From positions 91,698,616 to 91,762,615 of the forward strand of contig JAMXBB010000009.1 in assembly GCA_024138015.1 (NCBI GenBank): 64,000 nucleotides of DNA. The letters run 5' to 3'. Below are positions 22,914 to 34,756 of the stretch, piece by piece. This stretch comes from Lumnitzera littorea (taxonomy: Eukaryota; Streptophyta; Magnoliopsida; Myrtales; Combretaceae). The position numbers and the translations under genes are program-made. Each line of letters starts with the position of its first letter. Position 1 is the stretch's first letter. The notes below the pieces were generated by a model. The model was not told the DNA's origin. It saw only the letters and a program-made list of their open reading frames with translations, and made no database searches.

Positions 22914-24440
22914 CTAATAAATATATTCTCTAGTATAGTTAATTCTGGTTTTATTCAATCCTTGCCTTTGAGAGCTAAGGAGTTTATCCAGATTCTTTTC
23001 TTCATTCACAAACTTAGCTATAGTTTGTTTTGAATCATCTAGGCTAAACATCAATATAGCATTTTCAATTTGAAGCTCTCCTAACCTATCAACTATAGGA
23101 TCTTCACTTTTCATGCTTTCAACTTTCGTTTCAAGAGAATTATACTTCTATTTTAATTAATCATTTTCCTTAGTTAAATTCTTGTATTTAAGATTCAATT
23201 CTTCATTATTTCTATTTAATTTATCAATTTCTAATCTTAAGTACTCATTGTCCTCTTCTAAACTTTCTTTGGCATCATTCACTTAATTGTATTAATTTCT
23301 AAACACATCAAATTTACTTCTTATTTCAATTATCATTTGTTTCATCATCTTATTTTTCTTTTGAATCTTAATAAATTCCTTAAATAACTCATCATGCATA
23401 TTTTTGAGCTCATAAAATGAAGAGTCATTTGAAGTAGAGCATACTTCATTGTCTATTATGATAAAGCATATTTCTCCCTCCAAGTCACTTGAATCGCTAT
23501 CACTCCAAGTTGTCATCATAGCCTTTTTCCTTACTGCTTTCTTAACTTTCTTAAGATCTGAGCAATATTGTTGAATGTGACTCAATTTTTGGCAATTATA
23601 ACACCTAATTGCTTCCTTCTTTTTCTTTCTTAACCAAGATATGTTTTCATCCTTAACTTTTGCTAATTTCCTATTGAACGTTAGGAATTTTTTTAAATTT
23701 CTTGTGATCGTAGCCACATCATCGGTTCACACTTTCATCATTACTTGAGCTCTCCTCGGTTACCTTCAAAGTAATTGTTTTCTTTTTTAACTCTTCTCCT
23801 TATCTCTTAATCATCTCATGAGTCTTAAGAGTTCTAAGAAATTGCTCCTTTGATATTGTGTTAAGATCACGAACTTCTTGAATTGTAGTTCTCTTAGTTT
23901 CCCAATCCTTCAGCAACAACTTAAGGATTTTGGAATTGATTTCAAAATTAGTAAACGATTTACCAAGAACATTTAAAGGATTAATTATGTCAATAAACTT
24001 ATTATGCATCTCATCAATTGTTTTGTTAGGATCCATCTTAAAATTTTCAAAGTGGCCACAAAGCAAACTTTTTTTTGTATCCTTAACACGACTAGTTCCT
24101 TCATATGTGCTTTTTAACTCTTCACAAATTTCCTTAACACTCTTGCATATATAAACTCTATTAAAGTCATGTTCATTGATGGCATAATGCAAGTTATTCA
24201 TAGCTATTTCATTTAAATTAAGTAATTTCCAATCATTTTCGATATAATTCTTTTCTTCCTTACCTTCTATCTTAAATGATCCTTTATCAACTTCTTGTCA
24301 TAATAATCTATTTTGTGCTTTTAAGAATTTAATCATCCTACATTTCCAATAAGGATAATTATTCTCGATTAAGAGTAATGGTCTATTTATTGCTTGCCCT
24401 TCAATGCCATGATCTTTACTCTAAATGAGGTTAAGCAATA
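22914..24440 (-). pseudogene. Copia-like gag (UBN2 + zinc knuckle), broken
   Basis: Minus-strand gag in three main pieces. Near 24400-24300 is the N-terminal NYPYWKCRMIKFLKAQN segment, with an in-frame stop soon after. At 24201-23800 is the UBN2 domain (FNRVYICKSVKEICEELKST, then FKMDPNKTIDEMHNKFIDII). At 23717-23292 is a basic stretch with a CCHC zinc knuckle, C-x2-C-x4-H-x4-C (23562-23603), followed by an acidic serine-rich stretch and a coiled coil. At 23114-22914 is a C-terminal KNLDKLLSSQR motif, also seen in other copia-type gags. Gag packages element RNA into cytoplasmic particles. Several stops and frameshifts make this copy non-functional. Confidence 0.8.
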
Positions 24441-24454
24441 AATTTACAGACTTT

Positions 24455-24467
24455 ACTTTGATACTAA
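24455..24467 (-). other. Primer-binding site of gag-only element
   Basis: Minus strand reads TTAGTATCAAAGT, a decayed TTGGTATCAGAGC, one base inside the LTR boundary at 24469. Confidence 0.7.
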
Positions 24468-24468
24468 T

Positions 24469-25735
24469 TGAAAAACTATACTAAGAACTCAAGAGGGAGG
24501 ATGAATTGAAATCAATGCCCAAATTTTACTTTAATACCAATTTCTTGATTTAAGTAATTGAATAAATACAATATCAAGAAAATAAAGCAACAATGAGTAT
24601 AACCAAGATAATAATAATAAAACAATAATAGGTGCCAAAAATAAAAAAGATAGGGATAGTGAAAATCAAGCCCGAGTTTAACATGGAGTTCGGATCACCC
24701 TCTATTCTATAATGGATATACAAAGTCTCCAACCGAAGACTTTACACCACTTTATTAATTTCTTAATCCAAACTCCTAGAGTTACATATACATAAACTTA
24801 ATTATACAAGTTTCATACTCACAATTCACCTAATCTTGATTTTACAAGATTCTCAATCATAATAACTCTCAACAAAAATCATAATCTTAACTCACAACAC
24901 AAACTCAATCTCAGGTATAGTACACTCTCTCAAAGTTTTTGCAAGTATAAATCACTTTGCATTATATTAAAGTTTACAAACAATTTAGCAAATTAAGTAC
25001 ACAAGATAAAGGATAAGTGAATAAAAAGTATAATTGCAAATTTTCAGCTTCATTATCCATCCTTTAACTACCCAATAATTTATATTTGTGGCCTCTCAAG
25101 AAAATCCAACCGTTGGTCTACTTTTCTCTTCATTTAATGCTCTGTAATAGCTCTTTTCTATGTGGACCAACTGGAGAGTTCATTCAAATGGGGTCACTAG
25201 TCGAACAATCTTTAAGCAACTAGTCGTATGGTCCAACATACCTTACTAACATGCAGCAACTAGCCAAACAATCTAAGGACAACCAACCGTACAGTCTAAC
25301 ATGCCTTACTGACTTGTAGAAACCAACTAGACAGTCTAGGAACAACCAGCTACACAATCTAACATACCCTATTGACTTGCAACAACCAGTTAAACGATCC
25401 AGGGACAACTAATCGTACAGTCCATCACAGAACACCTGATGCAATTAATCAGATAGTTCACACCAGAGCAACTAAACAACACATACTAAGATACAGCAAA
25501 CAGTTCTGTTCCCTTTTACTTTTTTTTTTTTAAGAATTTCAAACTCAATCTAATCAAGTTATATTATAAAAATATCATGCAAAATATAGTGTTATAAAGA
25601 TAATTTAAGTCATTTATCAAATTATCCATGCTTTAATAAGATTTCTAAAGAGATTCATAATCAATGATTAATTTAATATAACTTGCATGGTTTTGTTCTC
25701 ATCAAAATCACACATAAGAACCTATTAGTTCAACA
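24469..25735 (-). repeat. 5' LTR of the gag-only element
   Basis: 1267 bp. The plus strand starts TGAAAAACTATACT and ends TTCAACA. The TATA region near 25084-25097 is degraded compared with the partner LTR. It contains the tandem array at 25218-25428. Confidence 0.85.
25218..25428 (-). repeat. 63-bp tandem array in U3 (5' LTR)
   Basis: Three and a third units starting at 25218, 25280, 25343 and 25406. Each begins 'caac(t/c)a' and carries 'gtccaacatacc' and 'actaac(a/t)tgcagcaac' variants. It lies upstream of the LTR TATA region, where enhancer-like repeats are found in other LTRs. Confidence 0.85.
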
Positions 25736-26377
25736 ATAAAAACTTATCAAATTGTAAAGACATACTTCTTCTTTTGAAGTATGGAACATTGTTTTAAAAT
25801 GAGAAATAATTGAGGGGAAGTGATTTTACATGTAGAATTTAAGACAAAAAGAATAGTTAAGAAAGATGACGATGCTCCTATCATACCCCGAAAAAGTAAA
25901 ATCGTAACAATCCCACCGTGTGAACCATCTTAAGATAGAAACTATTATCTCAGACCTAGTTCACATAAGGCATACTTGACTCTATCCCTTTGAAGCATCC
26001 AATTCGATATTCGTTTGATATAAACTTAAAAAGTAATCCTGTGAAATAATTTGTAATAATAAACTTATTGTTTAACCTTATAAAAAAAATAGTAGTAAAT
26101 CCCACAGGTACCTATCATTTCATATACAGAACAAAATATTGAAAACTACTAAACCTTTTGAGGAGTTTTATGTAGTTTTCCTTAAAAAATAAAAAGTTAA
26201 TACTGAGAGCAATAATTGGCCATTTCTTGTTGTATCTTGCTCCTCGTCCCAATTTACTAGGGTTCTTGTGTTAAGTAGGCACTTATAAGCCATTTGGAAC
26301 CTGCAGAATAAACTATAGGGGAATGAGCGATAACTTGCTCAGTAAGTGAGAGTGGAGACAGAAGTATGTATTCAGTA

Positions 26378-26431
26378 CATCACAATCGGGGTTTTCATCA
26401 CAATCGGGGTTTTCATCACAATCGAGGTTTT
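26378..26431. repeat. 18-bp tandem repeat, three units
   Basis: Three head-to-tail copies of catcacaatcggggtttt, the third with one change. It lies inside the solo LTR. Confidence 0.9.
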
Positions 26432-27155
26432 CAATCAAGTTGGTTAGATGCAATATATGTACATACAAATACCATCGCACGACGTTATTCGGTCCATCAT
26501 GAGATCAGAAAAATTTTACCTACTCTAATCCGGGTTGAGGAGATTAACGTCACACACTCACAAATCGAAACTAAAATCGAGGCTTATGCAATAAAAAACA
26601 CCCTCCTCCCATGACCACCTTCGAATCACGGCCCCCAACTTTACAGTGACCTCCTCTCTTGTTACTTAATTTGGCTAAGGGTGGGAAAATGACCATTTTA
26701 ACTATCCTCATCAAAGGGAATCCGTATTTGGCCGAAGAATCCTAGTCGTTACCCTTAGTAGGTTGTGATACATATCAAATTAGTTATTAAGCCAAGTTTA
26801 AGTTAGTTCATTTTTTTAGGGTGATCAACCAAACTCAAACAATTCAATAATAATATTCACAAAATAATCATATTATGGAGCTCAACACTCATCACAGCAA
26901 ATTGAAATCCAACCACAAGCATTGCATACGCACAAACAGCTAACTATTTTCACAAGCCAATACATACTAAAGTCCCCAGATATTCTGAAATAATATCACA
27001 AAATGCGATAAAGCATCGATCCCACTTACTTATCGTAGCACTCACTTTAGAAAACTAGTGTCGTCAACAGTCTGATCATTGGGACGCCCTATATATACAA
27101 AACCTAAATTCAATTTTCATAATGGTTATGAAAACATTAGTGTCTTATCTAAAAC

Positions 27156-27158
<3 letters not shown>

Positions 27159-27186
<28 letters not shown>
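27159..27186. repeat. (TA)14 microsatellite
   Basis: Uninterrupted TA dinucleotides, 28 bp, inside the solo LTR. Confidence 0.95.
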
Positions 27187-27190
<4 letters not shown>

Positions 27191-29669
27191 ATATTATCAT
27201 TTTTATTATAAAATAATATATAGTTTTATCATATCGATCAAGTTAAGTTATTAAGTATTAATAATATACGCAATTATACTATTACATGTAATATATCATT
27301 TCGATTGTATCAAAACGTACTTTTAATCGTTTAAATCACATTTCAATTACGGTAAAGTTATAATAGTACATAAATCAGTAATATTATAGAGATATAGGTT
27401 ATATTATCTAGATTTATTCGATTTTAGTAAAAATAGTATCGTTAAACTCGTATAGACTTAACGACATGTATTACAAATCTTAATTTCTAGATATAACTTT
27501 TAACGGGTAATTCAAGTTTTTAACACAATTATACATATCTAATCAAATATTATCATACTATACATAATTTATGTTATTAAATCACATTTTACCTAATTTA
27601 TCAATATAACCCATAATATAGGTATTATTTTACCTTGATACCTCTATAACATATCTCAATTATTAAAATATCATTAAATATATTAAAAAATATAATTTTT
27701 ATCCAATCTGACCAATACATAAATAGATACTTTTTATTCACCTATTTATCATATTTTAACATATCATTACTAGAATTGGGTATTGATTCGTTATTTAAGC
27801 TAGTTTACTACGTAAATTCATAATAAATAGATCGAATTACCAAATAATTCCTCAAAAATTTCTATAGACTCCTAAAAATATGTGAAATTCAGCTAGTACT
27901 TGGTTTCAAGTTTTCGATCTATCGCTTATATATTTATATTTATGATTTTACTTTTGAATTATCCTAAATTACCTAATTAATATCCTTTTTGCACCAAATT
28001 GATTTCAACCTATCTCAACATTATTATTATTCACTAGAAATTAGTACATGTCCATTTCATCATTTAATTTCATAATTCCTTATTTATTTCACAATTTTAG
28101 CCTATTTTCAAGCTATTTTCAGGTCAAAAAATAAAATAAATATTAAAAATATTCAAATAAAAAATCTGGCTGCATAGAAATTATCTATATATCATAAGTA
28201 TATTACACAAAAATTTTGAACTAGAAACTACATCATTTAGTATATTTATTTTAAATTTTAAATTTCTGATGAATAGTATATTTGTTAAGCAAGTACATTA
28301 AATACTCCTAATTTTGTAAAAATAAATTTACTAAATGAAATTCTATATAAAATAACTTAAGAATTAATTTTTTTATATTTTTTATAATTAATTTAATAAT
28401 TTTTCAAAAATAGAGAAAAATAGGGTAGAAACTTGAAACTTGAGTTCATCGAAGCTCCAGCCACCGTTGGCCGAAGAGAGGTTGTTGACTGGCCTAATCA
28501 GTGGTGGCTCTACTAGGTGGTAGTGGGGCTCCACATCAGGTCATCGAATGGTTGGGGAACTAGCTAGGCTCGATCTTTGCTCTGTTTTTTCCTTTTTTTT
28601 TGTTAAATTTTCCTAATTTTTTCCCAATTTTTTCTTAGGTTTTCTTAGTTGCCAATAGATTAAATCTGAGTCGTAGGATCGGTAGTTTAGGTCGGTTGAA
28701 TTTTTTCTTAATTATTAAGTAATTTATTTTAATATTTTCCTCGAAAAACGTATAGTAAGAAATGTCAATTTTTTATAAATTTGCTTTTGATGCAGCTGCT
28801 TATTCTTTTTAAGTTGCTCAACATTTAATCCAATCATATTTCAGGTCATTTTTTTTATTTTTTTATAATTTTTAGATAGTATTTTGGTATTTTATATTAG
28901 TATTTAATAATTTTTGTTAATATACAAGTATATATCCTATATATATCATACATGTAATGAGTAATTATATATGTGTAATCATGCTTCTAGCATATTTTTA
29001 TTTTTAAGATACTTTTCCCTATTTAATTTTGCGATTCTATTGCTCATTATGCATAATTATATTATTTTAGGTTAATTTACGAGTATATTTATTATATATA
29101 CCGGGTATACTCATAAAAATACATGTATACTCATGTAGTATATTATGCCATATTATTTTCTTTTATTACCTAATTATCTTATTTCTAATTCCTCGTCGCA
29201 TTCCGAGCTTAGTTTTAAAGGTTTCAAGCAATTTTGGACTATATTAAGTAATCATATTTCTAAGGGAAAAATTGGGATTTCGGGTAATTATTCTCAAAAT
29301 CTTACTTCACCGAGTCACTTTAACTAACTTTCCTATTTCAATCGTAAAGTTTGGGTTCAATCGAATAACTTTTTCCAAGAGCTTTAAATTTAGACACAAT
29401 TGCTTTAAATTTGACTTTAGGGTCTTATATAGAATAAATTTTCAATATTTTGATTATATTCTTGATATTCTTATTATATTATAGATTTTCAAATCTATAA
29501 GAACTCCTCGATTAGAGTTATCATGTTTCTTGCAAGTTTTTAGCTCAATTGGTTTATTTTCTCAAATACCTTAAATCAACTATTGACCCTAATCATATAA
29601 GGATAAAGCTTTGTCCTAATACTTAGTTGTCTATGTCTAAATTGCTGATTTATGGGATATCACAGCTCC

Positions 29670-30046
29670 TCTTCATTCTTAATATGTTTTGCTTATACAT
29701 AAAACATAATATATTTTAATTATATTGAGTGAATATTACATATTATTTTGAATTAATTTGCTAATATTATTTATAAAATTATTTTATATTGTGAATAATC
29801 ACAAGTGAATGGACTCTTTATGAGTTTTATGGTATTATTAAATAGGTCCATATCTCCTTCGGTTGATTGAGCTTAAAAGGTGATTATAATTTAATAGTTC
29901 AACCTACATATAAAGTGTAAAATTAGTGCATTTGAGCCTTTGAGACCATATTAAAACTTTAATAGTAATTTATTTTCTATGTAGGTGTTTTAGAAATTTT
30001 AGAAAATATTTAGCACAATAAATGGTAGAGACTTATAAATTTATGG
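29670..30046. other. Noncoding AT-rich stretch
   Basis: Nothing recognised between the solo LTR and the MITE. Confidence 0.5.
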
Positions 30047-30516
30047 GATAATGGCACAACTACTACTTTGAATTTTGCATTTTTTTTTTTCAATTTTACA
30101 CTTAAAATATGAAGCTACCCAAGTTTATATTTAACCAAACTTTTGCTTGCCAAAAATTACTACCTTATCTTTAACTTAGGTTTTTTAACTAGTAAGTGTT
30201 TCTCATGCCATCTTATGAAAGTAGTGAAATTGACAAATAGAAATTCTTATGATATGATATTTAGCAAATTCAAATTTTACTATAGCCTAATGGCCTTAAC
30301 ATCGAGTTCTCAACAGGATAGGCTAGTTTCAGATCCCTCTTCCCTTAATTTTAATATGTAATAGTTCTGTTCCCCCCAACCCCCCTAACCCAACACTTTA
30401 GGTATATAATTCAACAAGCAAAAGTTCAACTAAGTATGACATTAAGCGATTTCAATTTTATGTGTAAAATTTAAAAAAAAAAAAAACAAAGTTTAAGTAA
30501 TGATGTTGACATTATC
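30047..30516. mobile_element. MITE with long imperfect inverted repeats
   Basis: About 120 bp at each end are inverted copies. The left end reads GATAATGGCACAAC, then a T run, then CAATTTTACAC and AACTTTTGCTTG. The right end reads the complement in the same order, ending GACATTATC at 30516. The middle contains a C-rich tract near 30375 and no transposase. I cannot define a target duplication, so the superfamily is open. Confidence 0.65.
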
Positions 30517-30681
30517 TTTAAACTAATTTAAGATATAGAGAAGTCAAGAATGGAAGAAAAAAAAAACATTATAAGTTGAATTAATATACTTTTGGTACTA
30601 TTGCCCCTAAGTATGTGTTTAAGCTCCCATACTTTTTTAGTTAGCATATACTCATCGCATAGTTACTTTATCACATTACTA

Positions 30682-30747
30682 TTATTTATTTATCTAAAGA
30701 AGATTATTGTTGGCTTATTTATTTATCCAAAGGAGATTATTGTTGGC
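30682..30747. repeat. 33-bp tandem duplication
   Basis: Two adjacent copies, 30682-30714 and 30715-30747, differing at two positions (tatctaaagaag versus tatccaaaggag). Confidence 0.9.
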
Positions 30748-33083
30748 AATAGTCAAATGATAATATGAATGTTATATCAGACATTATAATTGATCAACAT
30801 TAGATGTGAAAACCATACAACCAATGCACCACTATATGTATGTGCAGAATACCTCGAACACACCATGTAGCACTTTGCCTTCTAACTACGTAAGGAAGCC
30901 TAAGTTTAACCTAAAAACACATAGATACTTAGAGATAGAAAGTAAAGAGAGAAGCTCTAAATATATCTAAATTAACTCAAATGTTTATATATTTTACAAG
31001 TGAGGGGATCTCTCTATATACACAAGAGGCTTTTATAAACCAATAATTGAGATTAAATAAATCTAGTAGATACAATTGATTTATACCTACTCTTCTATAA
31101 ATTATATTCACCTATCTTACCTACTATTATGCATTGACTCAAGACACATTTTTGAAATCTTCTAGATCTCTCTGACTTCTAAAAGCTTCAACAAACCTAG
31201 GCCTTGATCTTTCCCTCTTATGGGCCTTGAAAACTTCATGGAGCTAGGTTTTCCTAGGAGGTTCATGACACGTGCATGTCGAGTGCATGTCGAGTGCTTC
31301 TCGTGCTTTAATGTAAATGAACTAACACAAACACATGTGAATTAGCAAATGAGAAGCAAATACGCAAATGGATTCGGTCATTTCCTTACTATAAATTTAC
31401 TAAGAAAAGTTGCATGTGGAACCTTAGTGTAGAAGTGGTGTCTTGCACCATCCAAGAGGGAGAAGGGGGTAGAGAAACAAGTTTCTTTTTTTTGTTTTAA
31501 TTGTTAAATAGAAAAGTGAAGAGCACTTACCTTAATGTTCCTTATTTTATAACATATAAACACCCTAAATAATATATTGCTAATTTGTTACATCAACTAT
31601 GGAAAGCAATATATGCTGTGGGATTGGCTATTTTGTCACTACTCTTTTTAAAAGAATATATATTATAAAAAGAACCACTTTGTTATTGAACACCTGCAAC
31701 CACTATTATAAAGAAGGATTCGGGGTTTCGAATACGTATAGAAACACATCAACCACAGTTATCAATATAGAAAGGACTCGTTAAGAAAAAAGGATAGGTA
31801 ACTGTAAATATTCCTTTCTAAATGTGGTTCGTAAATGCTAAACGATACCTGTACCAAAATCCACATATGTTTTACTTGTCCTGCGACATGTCTTGGGAAG
31901 AAAACGAATTAGGCGATATAATTCAATTCCCTTAAATATGCATTCTACAATTTGAGATGATAGGAATAGCGGCCGGGCAGTAATTTTAGTAGATTGTAGC
32001 TCTGTCTATCCCATCAACACATTCATCCTTCAAGCATATATTGGCTTGGTCATGTGATGTTTGTTAATAAGCATAAAAGAAAGATTCTTTGTATGTATCC
32101 TTATTTTTTAGTTTTATGGTCATTGAATAGAATAAGCACGTATTTTATATTGGTAATAGCTTATTATGATTTTTAGTTGGACACAAAAATAAATAAATAA
32201 ATAAGCATTTAAAAGTAAACTCTTAATAGAAAACAATTAACTATATTGCCCACTTGTTTCACCCTCCTCTGATCTCTCTCTTCTCCTATCTAGACATTCA
32301 AATGATACATGGGCCATACCACACGCGATAAGGCTCAGCTCCTGTAGCTTCTCCCTCCTTCAGTCTCTCTCTTCTCCCATCGTGTCCTCGGTTAACTCAG
32401 CAATACACCATCGGATGTCTACTCTTTCTGGCTTTGAACCAAGCTAAGCTCTACCATACTCATCCTTTGGGATACTTTTTCCAACAGCGATCCCTCCAAT
32501 GACCATACTAGAACCAGTAATAGCACCAATTCCATCCGAGATGACCCTAACTTTGGGTCTACCAAAATTTAGGCCTCCTCCGACCAACATTCAAGTCCAT
32601 ACTCTCCCTCTCAATTCAAATCCCATCATTTAATGACTTGAAAAGGACTAGTGAACGTTAGGTGGTTGATGTTAGAGGGGTGAATGGCATCGAACAATGA
32701 CCAGCTGTAGGTTGTTGAACGTTGAAGGCGAAGACTAGTGTTGAACAGTAACCGGCAATAAGTGGTTTGGAAGCGTGACTGGTCGACGGTCGGTGACTAG
32801 TGTTGAACAATTACCATGAGAGGGGCGATTGGCCAGCAATACTTGGTTGAACGTTGGAGGGGTGATTGACATCGGAGGGGTGATAGATGGAAGGGCGGTC
32901 GTCGGATTTGAAAATGAATAAACTCATGATAACCATTTATAGGATCTTGGTCCATTACAACTATTCATCCTTCTGTAGGATTTTTTAACCACTAAATAGC
33001 TATTACAATCAACTAAATACTATAACAAACATGCTTTACGGCCTTGCTCCGAAACAAAATAGGGACAACCACATTAAGCTGTT
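30748..33083. other. Noncoding, repeat-like
   Basis: The minus strand has a TATA-like TTTATAAAAG near 31033 that might mark another decayed LTR. A duplicated 'gtgcatgtcga' lies near 31272. 32270-32395 carries two similar pyrimidine-rich blocks (tctctctcttctccyatc). 32640-32900 is noticeably richer in G and carries degenerate copies of 'gactagtgttgaaca' and 'gttgaacgttg(g/a)agg'. None of this codes for a protein I recognise. Confidence 0.4.
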
Positions 33084-33530
33084 CCGCCAATTAGTCTATG
33101 CACTCTCTTATACAAGGCTGTCGCTAAAATTCTAGTAAATCGTCTTTGGCCATTCTTGGATTCTATAATTCATCCTGCACAAGCAAGTTTCATTCCCAAT
33201 AGAAAAGCAACAAATAATATAATCCTGGTAAATGAGATACTTAATAGTTTTGCTAAGGGGGAAGGGGAAAAAGGAATAAATGATAAGTAAATTAGATTTG
33301 GAAAAAGCATATGATACTATGAGTGAGATTTCATTCATTTGGCTTTGACTAGTCTAAATTTTCCTAGTTGTTGGATTAAGTTAATCAATTTTGTCTATCT
33401 ACCACATCAATGAAATTTCTTGTAAATCGTCTTCCATTGTCTCCTCTTCAACCTAATGGAGAGATAAGGCGAGGGGATCTTTTATCCCATTACCTATTTA
33501 TACTTGCTTTAAAATTCTTAATTGAATGAT
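33084..33530 (+). pseudogene. L1-type LINE RT, first part
   Basis: Plant non-LTR retrotransposon reverse transcriptase. From 33084 one frame reads about 65 codons with the L1 fingers block (PISLCTLLYKAVAKILVNR, FIPNRKATNNIILVNE). After a frameshift comes KLDLEKAYDT (motif A with its catalytic Asp), then GEIRRGDLLSHYLFIL (the RQGDPLSPYLF motif). A stop follows in LIE near 33525. The frame is interrupted there by inserted sequence and resumes at 34757. No endonuclease domain is found upstream, so the LINE is 5'-truncated. Confidence 0.85.
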
Positions 33531-33534
33531 AGAG

Positions 33535-34750
33535 AATGAAGCATAATACGAGTCAAGCGCACCTATCAATTTTAATATAGCGGATATGAGTCCGAGTCGA
33601 TCCCTTAGAGATTTTGAGTACTAATATTAACTTTAGCTTTATTATCTAACCGAAAAATTATGATGAGTTGAATGAATTAAAAATACTGAAATTAACAACT
33701 AAACTACTTATGAGACTTAATTACGCAAATTAGAAAGCAATAAACTATTAACGACTTCGAGTATGCAATAATGTATTTAGGAATTATTTCCCCTAGTGTT
33801 TAACATGTAACCTTTTAAAATATATTCAATTCAATTTCTATAATTCTTGACCGGAGGGATTCACAATTAAAGCTAATATCTTTTTCAAGCATATTAACCC
33901 TAATCCTAAATTATTTATCGGAATCTCTTCACTTAGTAATATAACTTAGAATTGCATTAATGTTTAATGAATTCCCACACAAACAATCAACTTTCCGGAA
34001 GAATCATGTATCTTATCTCTAAGTATACATGTAATTCTCTTCAATTATGTTAAGATCTAATTACACATGCAATTTCTCAATCAACATGCATAATATCATA
34101 TATTGATACTCTAGAATTATCAATCCACAATTAACGACATAATTGAATCAAAAAAAGATAGAAACTTTCTTGAAATTATAATTCAATCCAAGGATTACAT
34201 GAAACCCTAGGTTCCATAATCCTAAATACTTGAATTCTAAGCTATCATAACGAATCTAAAAACGAGTTTCATCAAAAACATAAAATAAAGCATAAAAACC
34301 CCTCTTGATTTGATGAACAATCTTTAATCTTGAAATCGATGTCGTTATCGCTTCTTGATGTTATTTCTCCTTAAGTCTCTTCTTGTCTCTTGTCTCTCTT
34401 TCTTTCTGTAATGTCTCCCTTCGTTTCTGTAATGTCTCCCTTCCTTTTGAACACTAAGATCCCCTTTTATATGTGTATTTCACGGATTTTATTTTCGTTA
34501 CCAGACACGGCCTGGGACATGGCCGTGTCCTCAGGTCGTGTAACTTTCTACACAAAGGCAAAATTTCTGCACAACTTTAAAACTTCATAACTTCTTCGTT
34601 TGAACTCGGAATTGAGTGAAACTTGATTCCTTTTCTTCGTTTTCGAGCTTAGAACGCGTTTAAACCTTGAAATCAACATTTTACTCAATTAAATATCATT
34701 TTTTTTAAAGAAAACAAAAAATGTACGGGAAATGCTAAAAAATCATCATA
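33535..34750. mobile_element. 1.2-kb insertion inside the LINE RT
   Basis: Separates two parts of one RT that should be contiguous. It holds no coding domain. The sequence includes 'gagtccgagtcgatccc' at one end and 'cacggcctgggacatggcc' plus 'cttcataacttcttcgttt' at the other, phrases I associate with a common unclassified plant repeat. I could not identify terminal repeats or a target duplication, so boundaries are good to perhaps 20 bp. Confidence 0.5.
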
Positions 34751-34756
34751 TGAAAT

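Larger units (their letters stand above)
19332..25735 (-). mobile_element. Gag-only (TR-GAG type) LTR retrotransposon
   Basis: A 6.4-kb element with two direct LTRs (19332-20610 and 24469-25735). It has a copia-type primer-binding site inside the right LTR and a polypurine tract inside the left LTR, so it reads on the minus strand. The 3.86-kb interior encodes only a gag (22914-24440). About 2.3 kb of interior toward the 3' LTR has no protease, integrase, RT or RNase H. That matches plant terminal-repeat retrotransposons with a gag domain, which rely on autonomous copia elements. Bases next to the two ends (ccaaa and ataaa) match at only three of five positions, so no clear target duplication remains. 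In the first 200 bp the LTRs differ at roughly one base in eight by eye, indicating an old insertion. Confidence 0.85.
25879..29664. mobile_element. Long solo LTR (3.8 kb) with target-site duplication
   Basis: Flanked by the direct repeat GCTCC at 25874-25878 and 29665-29669. It begins TATCATACCCC and ends GGGATATCACA. These are inverted to each other at 8 of 11 positions and look like a TG..CA terminus whose first G has mutated to A. The 3786 bp between hold no coding domain. An intact TSD around one LTR-sized unit is the signature of recombination between two LTRs. The length suggests a large plant gypsy family (Ogre/Tat type), but I cannot name it, and orientation is unknown. It contains an 18-bp triple repeat and a TA run. 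Confidence 0.75.

Noticed and set aside
25220..25408. 62-codon minus frame with repeated LDRLTGCC/LDCLVGF-like units
   Set aside because: Produced by the 63-bp tandem array whose unit length is close to a multiple of three; it lies in LTR U3.
26366..26614. 82-codon plus frame starting MYSVHHNRGF
   Set aside because: Built on the 18-bp triplet inside a solo LTR; no domain.
27159..27186. TA run considered as part of a promoter or an origin
   Set aside because: A simple microsatellite inside a solo LTR with no other signals.
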